NCBI GenBank assembly: GCA_009801015.1
Contig: VHZZ01000004.1
Location: 1,062,953 to 1,123,922 of the forward strand
Reading direction: 5' to 3'
DNA from: Silene noctiflora
Lineage: Eukaryota > Streptophyta > Magnoliopsida > Caryophyllales > Caryophyllaceae
DNA length: 60,970 bases
Below are positions 48,401 to 60,554 of the stretch, in pieces (position 1 is the stretch's first letter; each line of letters starts with the position of its first letter). The translations under genes and the position numbers were made by a program. A model generated the notes under the pieces. That model did no database searches, had not been told where the DNA came from, and saw nothing but the letters and a program-made list of their open reading frames with translations.

Positions 48401-51400
48401 GTCACTGGAAACACACTTTTTTTTTCCTTTCTACGTAATGCTGGTGATGTATCATAATATTTTATTTTAATTTTGTTGTGATTTTCATTAACCCAACTAT
48501 AAAATTTACCTTCTATTTCTGGTTGTCCAGTGCATACAAACAATCTGGTTACTCAAGTTTTTCATCATTGATGAAGCAATTTCAGTATTTTCACATAGCC
48601 AGATATCCAGCAATATATAAAACACCATAAAGAAACAATGGATAGGAAAGTTAACGTGCACCAAATCATAAAAGGATTACCTTCCAGTTCATTAAAACCG
48701 CCTTCCTTGATCGCACCAATTGGCGAACAGCAAGAAAACCATTTATTTGATTGATAAAAGTAAGAGCCAAGGAATCAAGTATCAGCTCATCTTTCGCCAA
48801 GGGGTCTGAGCATTTATGCAGTTCTCGAATTAAGCTGAGAGACGAAGAGGAAATTACACGACTAGATGCTTTAAGAACAAAGCTCGATGCTTCATATGCT
48901 GCTAGTCGAATCTCCGCATTAGTCTGCTCGAAAGCATTCAATCTAGTCAGTTTTTTATAAAAAATGCAGAGTATGATATGGGTTTAAGTGACACAAAGGA
49001 GATGAGCCGTATGGACGAAAAGACAGCAACAGCGTGACACTCTACTCAAAAGAAGATCTAGATGCTTAAGCTTGTAAGCTCTCAGAATACATCAGTAATT
49101 ATCTGATTATCTCCAAAATGATGGAACATTCAAGTTCCAGTCGGAGTGGAGCATTTCACACCAACTACACTACTCAAAAAAGCAGAACTTGGACTCCTAT
49201 GTGTAGAAGCAATACCATAAAAAAATAGATAACTACTTTTAATCCAAGCTAGTCACTTAAAGTTAAAAACAAAACACATAGTAGCTGGTATAAGCATGGC
49301 TATAGCATATGCCATATAGTGCTGAAACTGTCCGTCAAATGACTTTATTTTCAACTTATTTGCAACGACCAACTCGAACTCCCACAGAGCTGTAAGATCT
49401 ATTGAATTGTAATTTTGTGCAATATATAAAAATATATATTTTAGAAAAGGGTCCATAAAAGAAAAGGCATGGAAGTTATGGAACATTCACCAGTCAAAAA
49501 CTCAAAATAGATGTATCGTGAGTATACCTTTAGAAATTACAAGACTCTTGGACTCCAAAAACAATTAGTGTGGAGCAACATTCTGGTTAAGAAAAGTTAA
49601 TTGAAATTGTCATTATACCTCAGTATCACCAATAGGTGTGGAAACAACTTTGTAAAAGAAATTCCACTGATAAGTGAAAGCAACATCAAGAGTCACAGCG
49701 ACTCTTTGAAGAGCGCACCAAGATGACACAGCTGCTAGAGTTCTTACAGAAACAATCTGCAAACACAAAGTAAAAGAATTAGATCAGGAAGCGTTTCCAG
49801 ATAAAATTATGAATGGGCGAGCGGTGGCAAATGGTCACAGCTGAAAGAAATGACCACATACACCCTAGGGGCAGAAAAAAATTACAATCTGATGCATCCT
49901 TAAACCAAGGAAAAAGTAACAGAGTATTTGGAGTACTCGATAAAACAATATGACATAATTTGAACCCATAGAATTGCACAAGCAGACCTCAATATTCTTC
50001 AAAGATCATTACTGGCACAGTACAATGGTTTGAACTGTTGAAAACAATTTTCGTAATTGACTCACTTGATTCAAACATCACAATAGAACACAGAATTACA
50101 AGTGCTGACCACGTATTCTCTCGTCCTCATTACTTGAAAAGCATATCAATAGCCCACTAGAGAAATAGAGAAATGACAAATACTTTCTCTTTTAGGCAAA
50201 GTCACGGGCCATATCATAACTCTGCTGAAAGACATGAGACCATTTTTAATTCTCATTTTTTGTGCTTTAAAAGACTCTATTCAAAAGGGAGTTATGTCCA
50301 CCAACATCAGTTACAGCAACTTGGTTCTTTAAAAGGCATCCTCCTTATTCAAAATATGTCAACAGATATGGACAGAGCTCTCTACTAAACATAAAACCTA
50401 TGAGCTTTCCTTAAAAAGCTCGGAAGAATGTATACATAAATAAATTCTCCTATCTTATTAGCATAAAGTGAACACTGTCTCACAGCATAATACAAGTGTC
50501 TCCCTTTGAAGAAAGGGAAGGGGTAAGTAGTACAATAAGGATAAATAAAATGGAAGTATAAAAAATATCAACACCGACAACCACATTGTAAGGCACCGTA
50601 CATATCCACAGCCAAAATCCAATCATGAAATTGCAATTTTCTAAGCCAAAACCTGAGATTTCACTAACGCATACAATATGGCGAGGATTGAAGACAAAAG
50701 AAAACGAGTAAATAACACAACTGATGAAAGCATAGAAAAATACAGCTTGCAACACAGATGTCGTCACAGGTGAAGACAGACGTCGTTGACTAGGGCCTCC
50801 TAACTTTCCAGTTACAGAACCAGGCAGTTCATTATCAAATGCAACATCAGCCCACAATATGGAACAAGACACTTCAGCGAATGAGATAAGGTCTTCCTGC
50901 ATACAAGACACAATTATCAAATTTTGGAGTTTGATGCGCATTAATGGAAAAAAAGAAAAAAAAAATAGGCGCCATTTTGTTTTTATATCTTAATCTGACT
51001 AGCTTTTTGCACTAGGAATGAAGCAGACATTTAAGATGGCATAAATATGACAATTTGATAATTAAAAAGCCTTGCAGATGCGAGTAAGAAAAGTGTTGTG
51101 GGAGAAAGAGCAATGGTGGAATTGGACATGGCAAACTGAAGCCGTCATTAAGACATTCTATAATGACTTGTACTAGTGGAAAAAACAGTTAGAAAGATGA
51201 ACAAAAATAAGGAGTGTATACATGTGCTTAGTTAAGTCCCAAAAAATAAATAAATAATTTATTCAAATACCAAGGCCTATAATAAGGTTATAGTCACCTA
51301 GAAGACATTCTCATCATCTTGCTGTCCCCATATTATACAGCACAGACTAATAATGAAGAGATCTTCAGATAAATTGGTAGGTGGTTATTACCATTATGAT

Positions 51401-54400
51401 CAGGAAAGAATCAATAAACTTCTCAAGAATAGCATGGCTCTTATCTATTGTCTCATACAACTCGACTTTTAAGCCAAATTTTGGCTCCACTTTAGAAAGA
51501 GCGTCAACCCTTTGCTGCATCAATTCAAGCTCGTGAATTAAACTCAAGAGAAGTACGAGAAACTTCACAGGCATATACTCCTCCAGGCCGCTTTGTTGTC
51601 GGATTTTAACAGCCTCTACTTCGATGAACTGCATTACGCAAGAGCGAATTCAAAACAAAAACTAGCATAAAGAATATAATCACCATGTCAATAAGCTCAG
51701 AACACAAACCCCCTTAATCTCAACTTGATTAAGTTGCTCAATTTCAATGGAGTGAAATAGATATTGCATATTGGCATAAAGCTCATAAAAATAATTGAGT
51801 AGCAGCAAAACAGCCATTACATAACCTAAATTTATGACATTAAACGGAAAAAAAAAAAAAAAAAAAAAAAAGCATGTGCCTTTTCCCATCTTATCTGTGG
51901 TCTATAAATATTGGTCCGCATATCTATTCAAGGGGTCACACACTCACACCAGAACATTAAAAGCACTGTGGATAACTAATCCTCGGGGAAAAACTTTAAC
52001 CTTAAACAACTCCATGATATTAGATGGGCTACATAAAAGATATGGAAGGAAAGGAGTAACAAATTAAATTCTGTGAACATTTAATTAAACAATAAACACT
52101 ACAATGACAAACTTTACAGCATCTGTTATCATCAACAGCTTAATGCAAAAAAGAAAAAAAAATTATGAATAGCTCAGTGTACTAATACATATCCAGAAGA
52201 GAACCACTAGATAAACTAAAAAGAGTAACACCGCACAAGACAATAATTTAACTGATGAAAGATGACATGGCTGCAAGTTGGATGCCGTATCAGCAAACAT
52301 GCTTTCTTGGGAGGACAACATCTTACATTAGTCCGAGGGTAACCACACGGTTGACATCTATAAAATGTGCAGACCAACCCAGAGGACTACACGCTCGATG
52401 TTTATAACACACTAATCAATTAAACCTTCTGAACCAAAAAATAAAAGAACTAGCGGAATATCAAATGGAACAGTAAACTTAAGAAGAAAAACAATTAACA
52501 CCTTGATTAGGGATTCCAACTGTTGCTCTTCCTCCACCAGAAGAAACAGAACTCTTGCCCATCTTTCTGCCTCAGCAAACCAAGCAGCCAAATCATCATC
52601 ACCAAAACAATCCTCCCCACTAGAACACAGCATAAATGTTCTCGGAAAGTCACAGAGACTATGCAGAATTTGCATTCCGGCGAAGCTGTTCGCTGCATAA
52701 TCCTGTTTGTGGTTCCCAGCAAGCCAATTTTGTATTTTGATTCTTAAAGAACCTAAGGGAACAACAATTGAGAGTGATAAACTGAATGGTACATCAACAA
52801 CGGAACCATTAGGAGAAGGCAAACATAAAGATGGACAAAGGGCGAACCTGACATTTCCTTGTAGGAAAGCAGGAAAAGAATATCGTACAATGAACGGGTA
52901 CAAAAGGAAATAAGCATTTAGTGTAAAACATCTAAAAGGCATATGTAAGTAGATCACCACAGAGGTAAATTTTCCATGCATAAAGAGCTCATGGTGAATA
53001 AAACTGTCAGCATTGGACAACTATTTCACCATTCTCATAAATAAAAAAAAAAAAATAAGAGTCACTGTAATATCATCAAACACAGAATCTGGCAGCAGAG
53101 AATTTCAGCAGTTTCAGAAAAGATTGCTCAAAGATCCATGGCAACATCAGTAACATAGCTCGAAGGTAAGGAAGAGGAGATAAATTACTAAGTATCCCAT
53201 CAATCAGGAAGTATATAACAGAAAGTTGCATACCGGTTCTATCAGTAAATTCACGTGGCAGGGCTCCTATGAAGTGGAAAATTGATTCAAGGGGAAGTTC
53301 ATGAGCACAAACAACTGATATGGCAGCATCCACAGCATCCTCACAAACTGGTCCATCACCGAAAAAAGATTACACACACTGACAACTGAAATGTTTGGTT
53401 CACACAGTAACAACTTCACAACTTAATAACACAAAAATAAACTACAAACCTCTAAAACGGAAATTACGATTGAAGTGTTGTTTGCTATTCTCAACAAGAA
53501 ATCTCAAACTATCAATTAAGCCTGCCTTATCAGTACAGGGGAACCCGTTGATTCCTGCTGAGTGTGCTGATACATCTGTATGTTCTCTGGCACCAAAGAT
53601 ACCTTCAATATGCGCCTGAGCAGAAACACTTGTAGACTTACTTGCAGAAATTACACATTGAGAAAGGCTCATTAAACCAGCTCGACTGAGAGACTGCTCT
53701 CTAGCTACAGATGCTAACTTTTTCAGAAATGAAACTTGTTCCCTGCAAAACAATCATATCATTTCCTCGGGAAATTACAAGATTAACATTAAAGTAGCAA
53801 ATACCAAAAAATACAGAGTAATAAATTACATAATTCCATACTTCCAGCTTTATCTCAAGCATCTAGTCCTGAAATCCAGTCAAGACTCGACCAATGTACA
53901 TGTAAATGGTGATTGGCGACTAAACTCCAAGAATCATTCATACAACAAAGACCCTATCCCCCCGCCCCCCTTTTTTCGTCTCTCATTTTGCCTATGTTGC
54001 TTGGACTCGGTTAAAAGTATCCGACACAGGTGCATGTCCAACTGTCCAAATGCCACTTTGGCTATTTTAAGAAAATTCATATTTTTGGTCTAAAATGAAA
54101 TGTCGAGTGTCGGTTGTCCAACTCGGGTATGCGAGATAATAATGAAGAGTCCGAGCAACATATTTTGCCACATTCTCTCTTTCGCATAGGTCCTTATTTT
54201 CTACCTCTTTTTGTTGCCCTATATTTTTTACACAACCGCAATCCTACAATCAGCACTAACATTCAGATAAAAGTTGAATAAGGTCTGATGTGTTGCAAAA
54301 ATGAAACTGATAATCCTCTCCAATTCCACGTCGGGTAAAGTAGCCATGTAAGTATGTAACCAGAGGAGGTTCTCCCAAAAATGAACTCTACTTTTGTCAC

Positions 54401-57400
54401 CTAACAGGTTACCCTCCAGGGCAACAGAGTCAGCACACAAAAGCCACATATTTACATTAGAACAGTTATCCTTTCTTTGTTGCAAAGTGTAAGCTAATAA
54501 TTGTAATGCATAGACAAAATCAAGTTACCCTATCAATTTGTTAAAGCCACTTCATTTTACTAAAACCCCAACCTAGCATACACCTCTTGGTATTTTTTTT
54601 TTTTTTTTGACAAGTAACATACTCCCTCCTACCCGGAATAACTGTCCCATTTGGACAATGGCACGAAAATTAAGAAATGGAGTTAAATAATGAAATGTAT
54701 TGTATAGGGGTAAGAATATAGGTGAGGTAGTGAGTTAATAAGATGGGTTAATGGTGGGTTGGGTAGTAATATGTGTAAAGTAACAAGGGTAGCATGGTAA
54801 TTTCATAACAAAAAACACTACCAAAAATAGACAATGGGACATTATTGTGAATAGACGGAAATGGACAATGGGACATTTATTGAGAATAGGAGGGAGTATA
54901 ATATTAATTAAGTGACATCAAGGAGGTGACGCCCATGTACAAAAAGATATCATAGATGTGTCGCTCCCATATACACAAAGACACCCTAAAAGTGACACCC
55001 ATATATAAAAAGACACCCTACATGTGACTCCCATACACAAAAGGAGAAAAATACACCTCCTCAGTATTCACTTCAAAATCATTCTCCATTGTTTTGAGCA
55101 CATAGGAATGGACAACAATATAATCCAAAAAATTAATAATCACTCCCTATGCATAAAACATCAGTCATAGGGTACCTCTCGTTGACTGCTTTTTCATCGC
55201 GTTATCTGTTTAACTATATTCTAAAAGTACATGGAAATTGAGTATAACACATTCTAACGTTAGCGGTCATAAATTCTCAGTATTCAAGTGCATAACATTT
55301 TCAACACCCCAAGCAATGTACCAGCTATGAAGATTATACACATTTCAAGGAACATGATACCAAAGTTACACAGCTTATAATAAACCATTTCCACTTACCT
55401 TCTAGACAAGAGACTACAGTACTGGTGAAGAAATTTGGAGGCTCCCTCAATTGTTCTTGAACTGTGAATCCCTCTTAGTCCTAAGATATGTAATCAAATT
55501 AGGAAACATACACTTCAAAAAAAAAGCGAGCAATTCTGACACTTACTAATAAGGGTTATCAGGCTACAAAAACACTATGATCCAGCAAAGAAAAGGCTGT
55601 CAGTACATCACATGAGGAGACAAATAAGAGAAGTTACTACATGTTATTTGAAATATTGATCAGTGTTCAAAAATTCACACATTACCTTTAATAAATGACA
55701 TGATCTGACTTACTCCATTACTATTTTTCCAAAGAATAAAAAAGAAAAAAGGAATCACATAGCACTGACCAAAATCTTTGTGATGAACTGGATCATTCAT
55801 CCCTTGCATAAATGCACCAAGTATAAAATCTTCAGGAAACATTTCTCTGCAATTGTCCTGACTCTTCCAATCAATTTCCAAGAATGACTTCATTATATAG
55901 CATCTGACTGCAGCAGTTAAATAATGACACTCAATTGTACAGAAAAGAGTAACTCGTGAAAAAGACAAGTATCTACAAGCAAAAGTTACAATGATTGAAG
56001 TGTGTGATATTCAGCTGCATATCAAAGTCATAGTTTGCTTATTACCAAGAGGATTATCGTGAGAAAGCCCCCGTTCCCACAAAATAGCTAGCCAATTGAA
56101 GTCACTATTAAGCACATCAAACTGCTGGTTAGATGCCATGGAACTTTCATGATGACCGGAAGGTTGAAGTAGCAACGATATCTGATGAACATTTCAATAC
56201 ATGGCAAGACCGATAGATTATTAACATCAAGCATAGAACTAATATCAAAACAATGAACAATATTTACTAATGCAAAACCGATGCAAGGACTTTAAAAATT
56301 TAAAAATCAGTATATTGTATATACAGTACTATTTAAAACCATGGGCAAGAAGAATCTAGCGGGTGATGCCCATGTTCAAAGAGATACCACGAGTGATATC
56401 CGTATATAAAAAGACATCACAGAAGTGACGCCCATTAACAAACAGACACCCTGGACGTGATGCCCGTAGTTGGAGGTTGTCCAATCAGGGTATTGTTTTG
56501 GCATTAATATTTGGTGTGGGGATCAACCTTTGAAAATATTTTACATTGTTCATTTGTTCTAGCCCTGAAACCTATCAAGAACTTTACTTTAGTTAAACTT
56601 GAATTTACTTTACCATACTTTATTATCATCTATCAACAGTATGCTTATTTGGCTATTCCACCCAGGATGATTACAAAAGCACAAACATACAAACCTGGTG
56701 ATTCCATGCTGCTTCAACCAAGTGAGTTCCATACTCTTCGAGCATTTCATACAGAAGTATAAATGCCTCCCACTTCTGCTTTTGACTCAAGTTATTATCA
56801 CTCGGGAGCCCTATGTTCCGAACACCTAACGACTGAGCCTCCTCTTCAGCCCACAAGTCTCTTTTTGTCATACCATGAGGAATAGTACCTTTATGATGTG
56901 GCTTTTTCTCTACCAGATTTGAGTTTAACTCTCCTCCATTTGAGAATAAAACTTTTTTCAATATGTGCAATGATTGTTTCCTAATGAAACCTTCTTTATC
57001 AACCTGGAAGCCCCAAAACATATTAGGAAACAAAAGAAGATTAATAATTATACTTCCTCCTAACCAAAATTTTAAATATAAGAAGATTGGTTTGGATAAG
57101 AGTAATAATTAACAAAATGATAAAAATGATAATAAGAGGTTAATGTTAAATACTGACAATATTTCAAAGCAAGTATATAAATTTAATGAACCCAGCTATT
57201 CTCACAATCTTCATTAAATAATTAAATAAGAAAATAAATAATTACCAAGCCACGTTTCATTTCATCCCAAAAGTCTTTTTCGGCTTTTATATCGAACACT
57301 TCAGCTCTATCACCCATATCCACTTGAAGGCCACTAACACATGAAAAATATGACAAATACAACGAGATAATACCATATGCATCACTTCTCTCTGCAGATC

Positions 57401-58234
57401 CCAAACCAAACAACATCCTTGCAGATTTCCACAGATTCATGAAGAAGTATTGCCTGGAAAATCAAAGAAAGTAGTTCTAAACTTCTAATTCAAGGAAACA
57501 TATTTGATTACCCAGTAAACATACAACAAAGCAGTTATTTTACTATACCTGGATATATTGCATCTTTTTCCTTGAACGCAAACTTCAAAAGTGCACTTAA
57601 ACGTAAATGCTTTGAAAAGGGAAGGAAGAAGAAGACCAGCAGTGCAGGATCTATGCTCAGAGCTCTGTGAAAGCATTTGGATAGTTAAATTACAAAGATT
57701 CCATACCAAATGTCCACCAAACTTTTCAGGACAGAAGACATCGGTCGAGGTGGAGTAACCTTTCACAGATTGACATTTCTCAGTAGCAGCTTCTAATAGA
57801 CTACTCAAGATGTAGCACGACAGAGTAAGTGGCAGATGTGGAATACTCTCGGAGATTGTATCCGACGTTTGTAGTTCCCTTATGCCCAGAAAGACATACT
57901 CCCCACTCCGTCTAATGACAAATGAATGCTCACTTTGATTTACATCCATGGAAAGAACTACGGATCTCAAAAGAAAAGGGACCAAGGATTGCTCCATCAC
58001 ATCCCAGCTACTGGTCTCACAAATAACTTCAAGTAGACACTGTACAATCTGCGACCATCGACGGGTGCAACCAGAACCCAGTCAGTAATGCTGGATGATA
58101 TAGATAAAGAAAAGTAGACGACTACTTTCACAAGCTTACCTCGTGGAGCATTTCTTTTTCATAGAGCTGAGTCATTTTCACCAACGGAATAAAAGCTTCC
58201 CACATAAATCTCTCAAACGCAGAAGCATTAACCA
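37997..58234 (-). CDS. TARBP1/Trm3-type SpoU RNA 2'-O-methyltransferase (N-terminus incomplete)
   Basis: Plant homologue of TARBP1/yeast Trm3 (tRNA Gm18 methyltransferase): a long helical-repeat region plus a C-terminal SPOUT domain. I joined 33 exons in frame: 58234-58140, 58048-57549, 57453-57246, 57003-56695, 56181-56046, 55907-55770, 55480-55399, 53742-53450, 53347-53234, 52752-52502, 51628-51392, 50896-50744, 49756-49619, 48923-48681, 48042-47915, 47808-47691, 46482-46321, 46231-46084, 45988-45888, 45300-45139, 44955-44908, 44734-44627, 43955-43881, 42668-42618, 41910-41767, 41683-41565, 41256-41169, 40577-40518, 40448-40250, 39458-39307, 39137-39067, 38463-38307, 38161-37997. That is 1716 aa, all GT-AG, with phases consistent throughout. 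The Arabidopsis homologue is about 1850 aa, so roughly 130 N-terminal residues are missing. The first exon given starts at an acceptor (CTCTTTGCTGCAG) in phase 1. Landmarks: WEAFIPLVKM, GKLGGPSQRRL, SSWILHTSCNKRRVAPIAAL, LLPPIIPLLTSHHHTLRGFT. A 185-base gap sits in one intron. Confidence 0.9.
38880..38950. repeat. SINE-like fragment in a SpoU-gene intron
   Basis: GGATGTACGGCCTTAACCCG then AGAGAGGTTGTTTCTACATG resembles the inner part of a plant Au-type SINE. A second fragment is at 42425-42510. Confidence 0.4.
42425..42510. repeat. SINE-like fragment in a SpoU-gene intron
   Basis: ATTGCGGGGTAAAGAGGAGT, then GCTTTACCCGTACACTGAGA and GGCTGTTTCTAAAAGACCCG, shares its order of motifs with 38880-38950 and with Au-type plant SINEs from memory. 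Only a fragment remains. Confidence 0.4.
43040..43200. repeat. Dispersed repeat, 'GTCTAAAATGAAA-GTGTCG' family
   Basis: It contains TTTGGTCTAAAATGAAAGTG then TCGAAGTGCC and GGAATGTCGGATACGG. Related text lies at 53995-54160 (GACTCGGTTAAAAGTATCCG, TTTTGGTCTAAAATGAAATG). A short piece occurs at 32810-32845, so this is a dispersed family in this genome. Confidence 0.5.
46642..46826. other. Assembly gap (185 N) inside a SpoU-gene intron
   Basis: The run of N falls between exons 47808-47691 and 46482-46321, which join cleanly (phase 0), so probably no coding sequence is lost. AACAGAACAGAACAGAA just upstream (about 46580) suggests a simple repeat caused the gap. Confidence 0.95.
46925..47275. repeat. 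GC-rich 'GGCGCGCGCC' repeat in a SpoU-gene intron
   Basis: It is bounded by AAAAAGCGCGCCTTGGATGA on the left and AAGGCGCGCGCCTTCGCCTT ... GTGCCTCAGTGCGCCTC on the right, unlike the AT-rich intron around it. Plant introns often carry repeats with such GCGCCTTG cores. Termini are uncertain. Confidence 0.4.
52353..52507. repeat. 155-bp segment duplicated upstream of the gene (source copy)
   Basis: It covers the 5' part of the intron after exon 52752-52502, including that exon's last six bases and its splice donor. The copy at 59835-59989 has the same length, the same orientation and two mismatches. Confidence 0.85.
53995..54160. repeat. Dispersed repeat, 'GTATCCGACACAGG' family
   Basis: The start TGTTGCTTGGACTCGGTTAA and the later GTCGAGTGTCGGTTGTCCAA resemble 43040-43200 and 32810-32845. 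It lies inside the 1.66-kb intron of the SpoU gene. Confidence 0.5.
54622..54896. mobile_element. Stowaway MITE in a SpoU-gene intron
   Basis: TA|CTCCCTCCTACCCGGAATAA at the left and TTATTGAGAATAGGAGGGAG|TA at the right. The CTCCCTCC ends and TA target site are textbook Stowaway. TGTCCCATT near the left pairs with AATGGGACA near the right. The element is 275 bp. Confidence 0.85.
54905..55048 (+). repeat. Minisatellite, 'GTGACGCCCAT' units, array 1
   Basis: About four imperfect units of ~33-38 bp: AGGTGACGCCCATGTACAAA, GTGTCGCTCCCATATACACA, AAGTGACACCCATATATAAA, ATGTGACTCCCATACACAAA, mostly followed by AGACACCCTA. It lies right beside the Stowaway at 54622-54896 in the same intron. Confidence 0.75.
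56353..56470 (+). repeat. Minisatellite, 'GTGACGCCCAT' units, array 2
   Basis: About four units: GGGTGATGCCCATGTTCAAA, GAGTGATATCCGTATATAAA, AAGTGACGCCCATTAACAAA, then ACGTGATGCCCGTAG, with AGACA(T/C)C(A/C)C spacers. It is clearly related to array 1, which is four exons away. Confidence 0.75.
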
Positions 58235-58737
58235 CTGCAGCAAAGAGAGAGGGTACTTGTAAATTGTAATCAGCCATTCGTTCCTTATGCATACCAAAAA
58301 AAATGCCAGCAACGATGAACTGGTAAATTTAATGATTTTTTAGGTAAAAGTTTAAGGGTAAGCTGTAAAGGCAACCTACTTCTCAGGCCTAGTCCTCGAA
58401 CTCACCATAAACATGAGCATAACATACTCGGCAGACTCGTATGCTCAAATTATCAGAGAGAAATCTAATTTTCAAACACCTTAAAAAGACAGAGTTTGAT
58501 ACACTTCCCTCTTACATGTCCAATTTACGTGAGAGCTAGTTTGAATAGGTTTCTTCATCTGCTATGAGGCTGGCTAAGTGCCTAAGTCATAGCTTTACCA
58601 CAGAATTCCAATATATTTGAATCACAATAGACAAGACAAGCCTTAAAATAAAAACTTGAGATTGTGTGGTTAGACACATTTCCACACGGCTTAAAGAAAG
58701 TAAATGTGCTCATATTTGAATCTAGGGGACATTTCTT

Positions 58738-58950
58738 TACTCAATGATAGGTGTTGCGTCGATTGAAGATAAGATGAGAGAAAACCATTTATGGTGGTTT
58801 GGCCATGTACGGCAGAGAGCGCCGGAGATTGGGGAATGGATAACATTGTTAGAGGAAGGGTAAGACCGAAACCAACATGGATGAGGGTGATTGAAGAGTA
58901 TGATGGCGGCGAAGAAGAGGGTATTATGTTGAGAAAGAATCCATGTTGAA
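58738..58950 (+). pseudogene. RTE-like LINE reverse-transcriptase tail remnant
   Basis: Plus-strand translation gives VASIEDKMRENHLWWFGHVR followed, after a +1 shift, by GRVRPKPTWMRVIEE. This matches the conserved end of plant non-LTR retroelement ORF2 (the HLRWFGHV..RP....W family pattern, from memory). It is short, frameshifted and isolated, so it is a dead fragment. Confidence 0.7.
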
Positions 58951-58986
58951 GATTAGTTTGAATTTTAGATATTTCCTTATCTTTTA

Positions 58987-59244
58987 CTTCCTCCATTCAA
59001 CTCCACTCTACCACTTTACTTTTTCACGTTTGCTAACGCGTGTTTTACGCGCTAAATATCGTTAGTTACGTATTTGCAAAAATTATAAAAGTTAGATATT
59101 TTTAATGTACTCGTAAAGATGAATCAAACAAGACCCCACATGAATATATTTTCACGTATGTATTGAGAGAAAATTTAAATTAAATACTTACTTGTGAATA
59201 GTCTACAAAAATGAAAGTGGTAGAGTGAAGTTGAATGGAGGAAG
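58987..59244. mobile_element. Stowaway-like MITE, 258 bp, copy B
   Basis: TA|CTTCCTCCATTCAACTCCAC at the left mirrors GTGAAGTTGAATGGAGGAAG|TA at the right. It has the same length and an extended match to copy A (18354-18611). The same terminal text (GTAGAGTGGAGTTGAATGG) also ends the fragment just before the N at 60554. Confidence 0.8.
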
Positions 59245-59834
59245 TATCATTTTCACTTAAATATTTATTTATTTATTTACAAAATAAAAAATAAACGACT
59301 TGTACTCTTTTTTGTTTTACAAATTCGTTTTGCCACTTTAATCTCTAATCTTGGTTTTCACGCTTTTCTTATTTGTATTTTAGTTTTCACAAACAATCTG
59401 GTTTTGTTAACCGTTTATCTATTTTCTTTTCCTTTGTTAATCTACCTTTAACCGTATTTGCGGGTTCATACGGATTTGGATGATGATTCATGTTAGCCGA
59501 CCCTAAAGCTATGTTGTGACTAAGGCTTTGTTGTAGTTTTTTTTTTTTTTTTTACATTTCCATAAATAGATGAGAGCAAGGAACAGTAATGTGTGTTGTC
59601 TATTGACCAAAAGAAAGGTGGGGGCATAGCTTGTGGCAATTTGGTTCCAGAACAGATATCGTTATAGAATAAACACGATTCTTGATAACATTGAGAAATT
59701 TGAAGCATACTTACTCATCACATAGATTCTTTAAGGTGTTGTCTTGTTAGTTGTTACCATGTATCTATAAACATGTTTCAGAAACTAATAATTAGAGCTC
59801 GTTTGTATTGAGGCGGAATATAACACACTCGATG

Positions 59835-60111
59835 GACATCTATAAAATGTGCAGACCAACCCAGAGGACTACACGCTCGATGTTTATAACACACTAATCA
59901 ATTAAACCTTCTGACCCAAAAAATAAAAGAACCAGCGGAATATCAAATGGAACAGTAAACTTAAGAAGAAAAACAATTAACACCTTGATAAAGGTCGGAG
60001 ATGAAGATAGGCTAATAACTACCCCACTAAGGGACAATAGTTACACTGATACACTTCTCTTCTAGGGAAATGCACTACTCGCATACTTCCACCAACCCGT
60101 CACCTCTTTAT
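59835..60111. repeat. Duplicated block, copy 1 (intron-derived plus unique part)
   Basis: 59835-59989 matches the SpoU-gene intron segment 52353-52507. 59934-60111 is letter-for-letter identical to 60555-60732. The block ends at the single N at 60112. Confidence 0.9.
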
Positions 60112-60112
60112 N

Positions 60113-60246
60113 GATGCAGGTATGGAGGCGGCTTTAGAGAGGGACAGAGATTTTAGGGTTTGTTTGAGAAGATCTGAAGTCGTTTTAGAGAGAGGAGAGG
60201 AAATGGTAGGGATAAAGAGACGGTAGTGAGAGAGAGCGATTGGGAG
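60113..60246 (-). pseudogene. Possible broken first exon of the SpoU gene
   Basis: On the minus strand a 44-codon open frame runs from 60246 into the N at 60112 (LLKQTLKSLSLSKAASIPA at its end). Composition and position resemble the N-terminus of plant TARBP1-type proteins as I remember it. The upstream side has the CT-rich look of a plant leader. There is no in-frame ATG, it is cut by the gap, and I could not link it to exon 58234, so this is a tentative call. Confidence 0.3.
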
Positions 60247-60554
60247 TCAGAGTGTTAGGGTTTTTGTTGGAAGCATTGGATCATTTGAACGGTTTTGGGG
60301 GGGGTATATTGGGCTGGGTTAACAAATTTGGAGGGAAGGGTTAGGGTAATGGGTTGGATTAGGGTAATGAATTGGGCTAATGTAGTGTTAGTGAGGGATT
60401 TAGGGTGTTAATTAAGTGAGCCACAAGTGACACTTAATGTAAATATGTGAATGTTATTAGGGTAAAAGTGTCATTTTTGTTGCCTTTTTAGGAAATATGT
60501 AGAGTGGAGTTGAATGGATATAAATGGAATATAGGTAGAGTGGAGTTGAATGGN

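Noticed and set aside
55675..55980. Longer first part of exon 55907-55770 (MSFSRVTLFCTIECHYLTAA...)
   Set aside because: Only an acceptor at 55908 keeps the frame from the previous exon and yields the conserved NPL-VRC junction.
58173..58277. ATG (MADYNLQVPSLF...) as the start of the SpoU gene
   Set aside because: The text before VVNASAFERFMWEAF is an excellent pyrimidine-rich acceptor (CTCTCTCTTTGCTGCAG), and family proteins have about 130 residues before this point, so I treat it as intron sequence.
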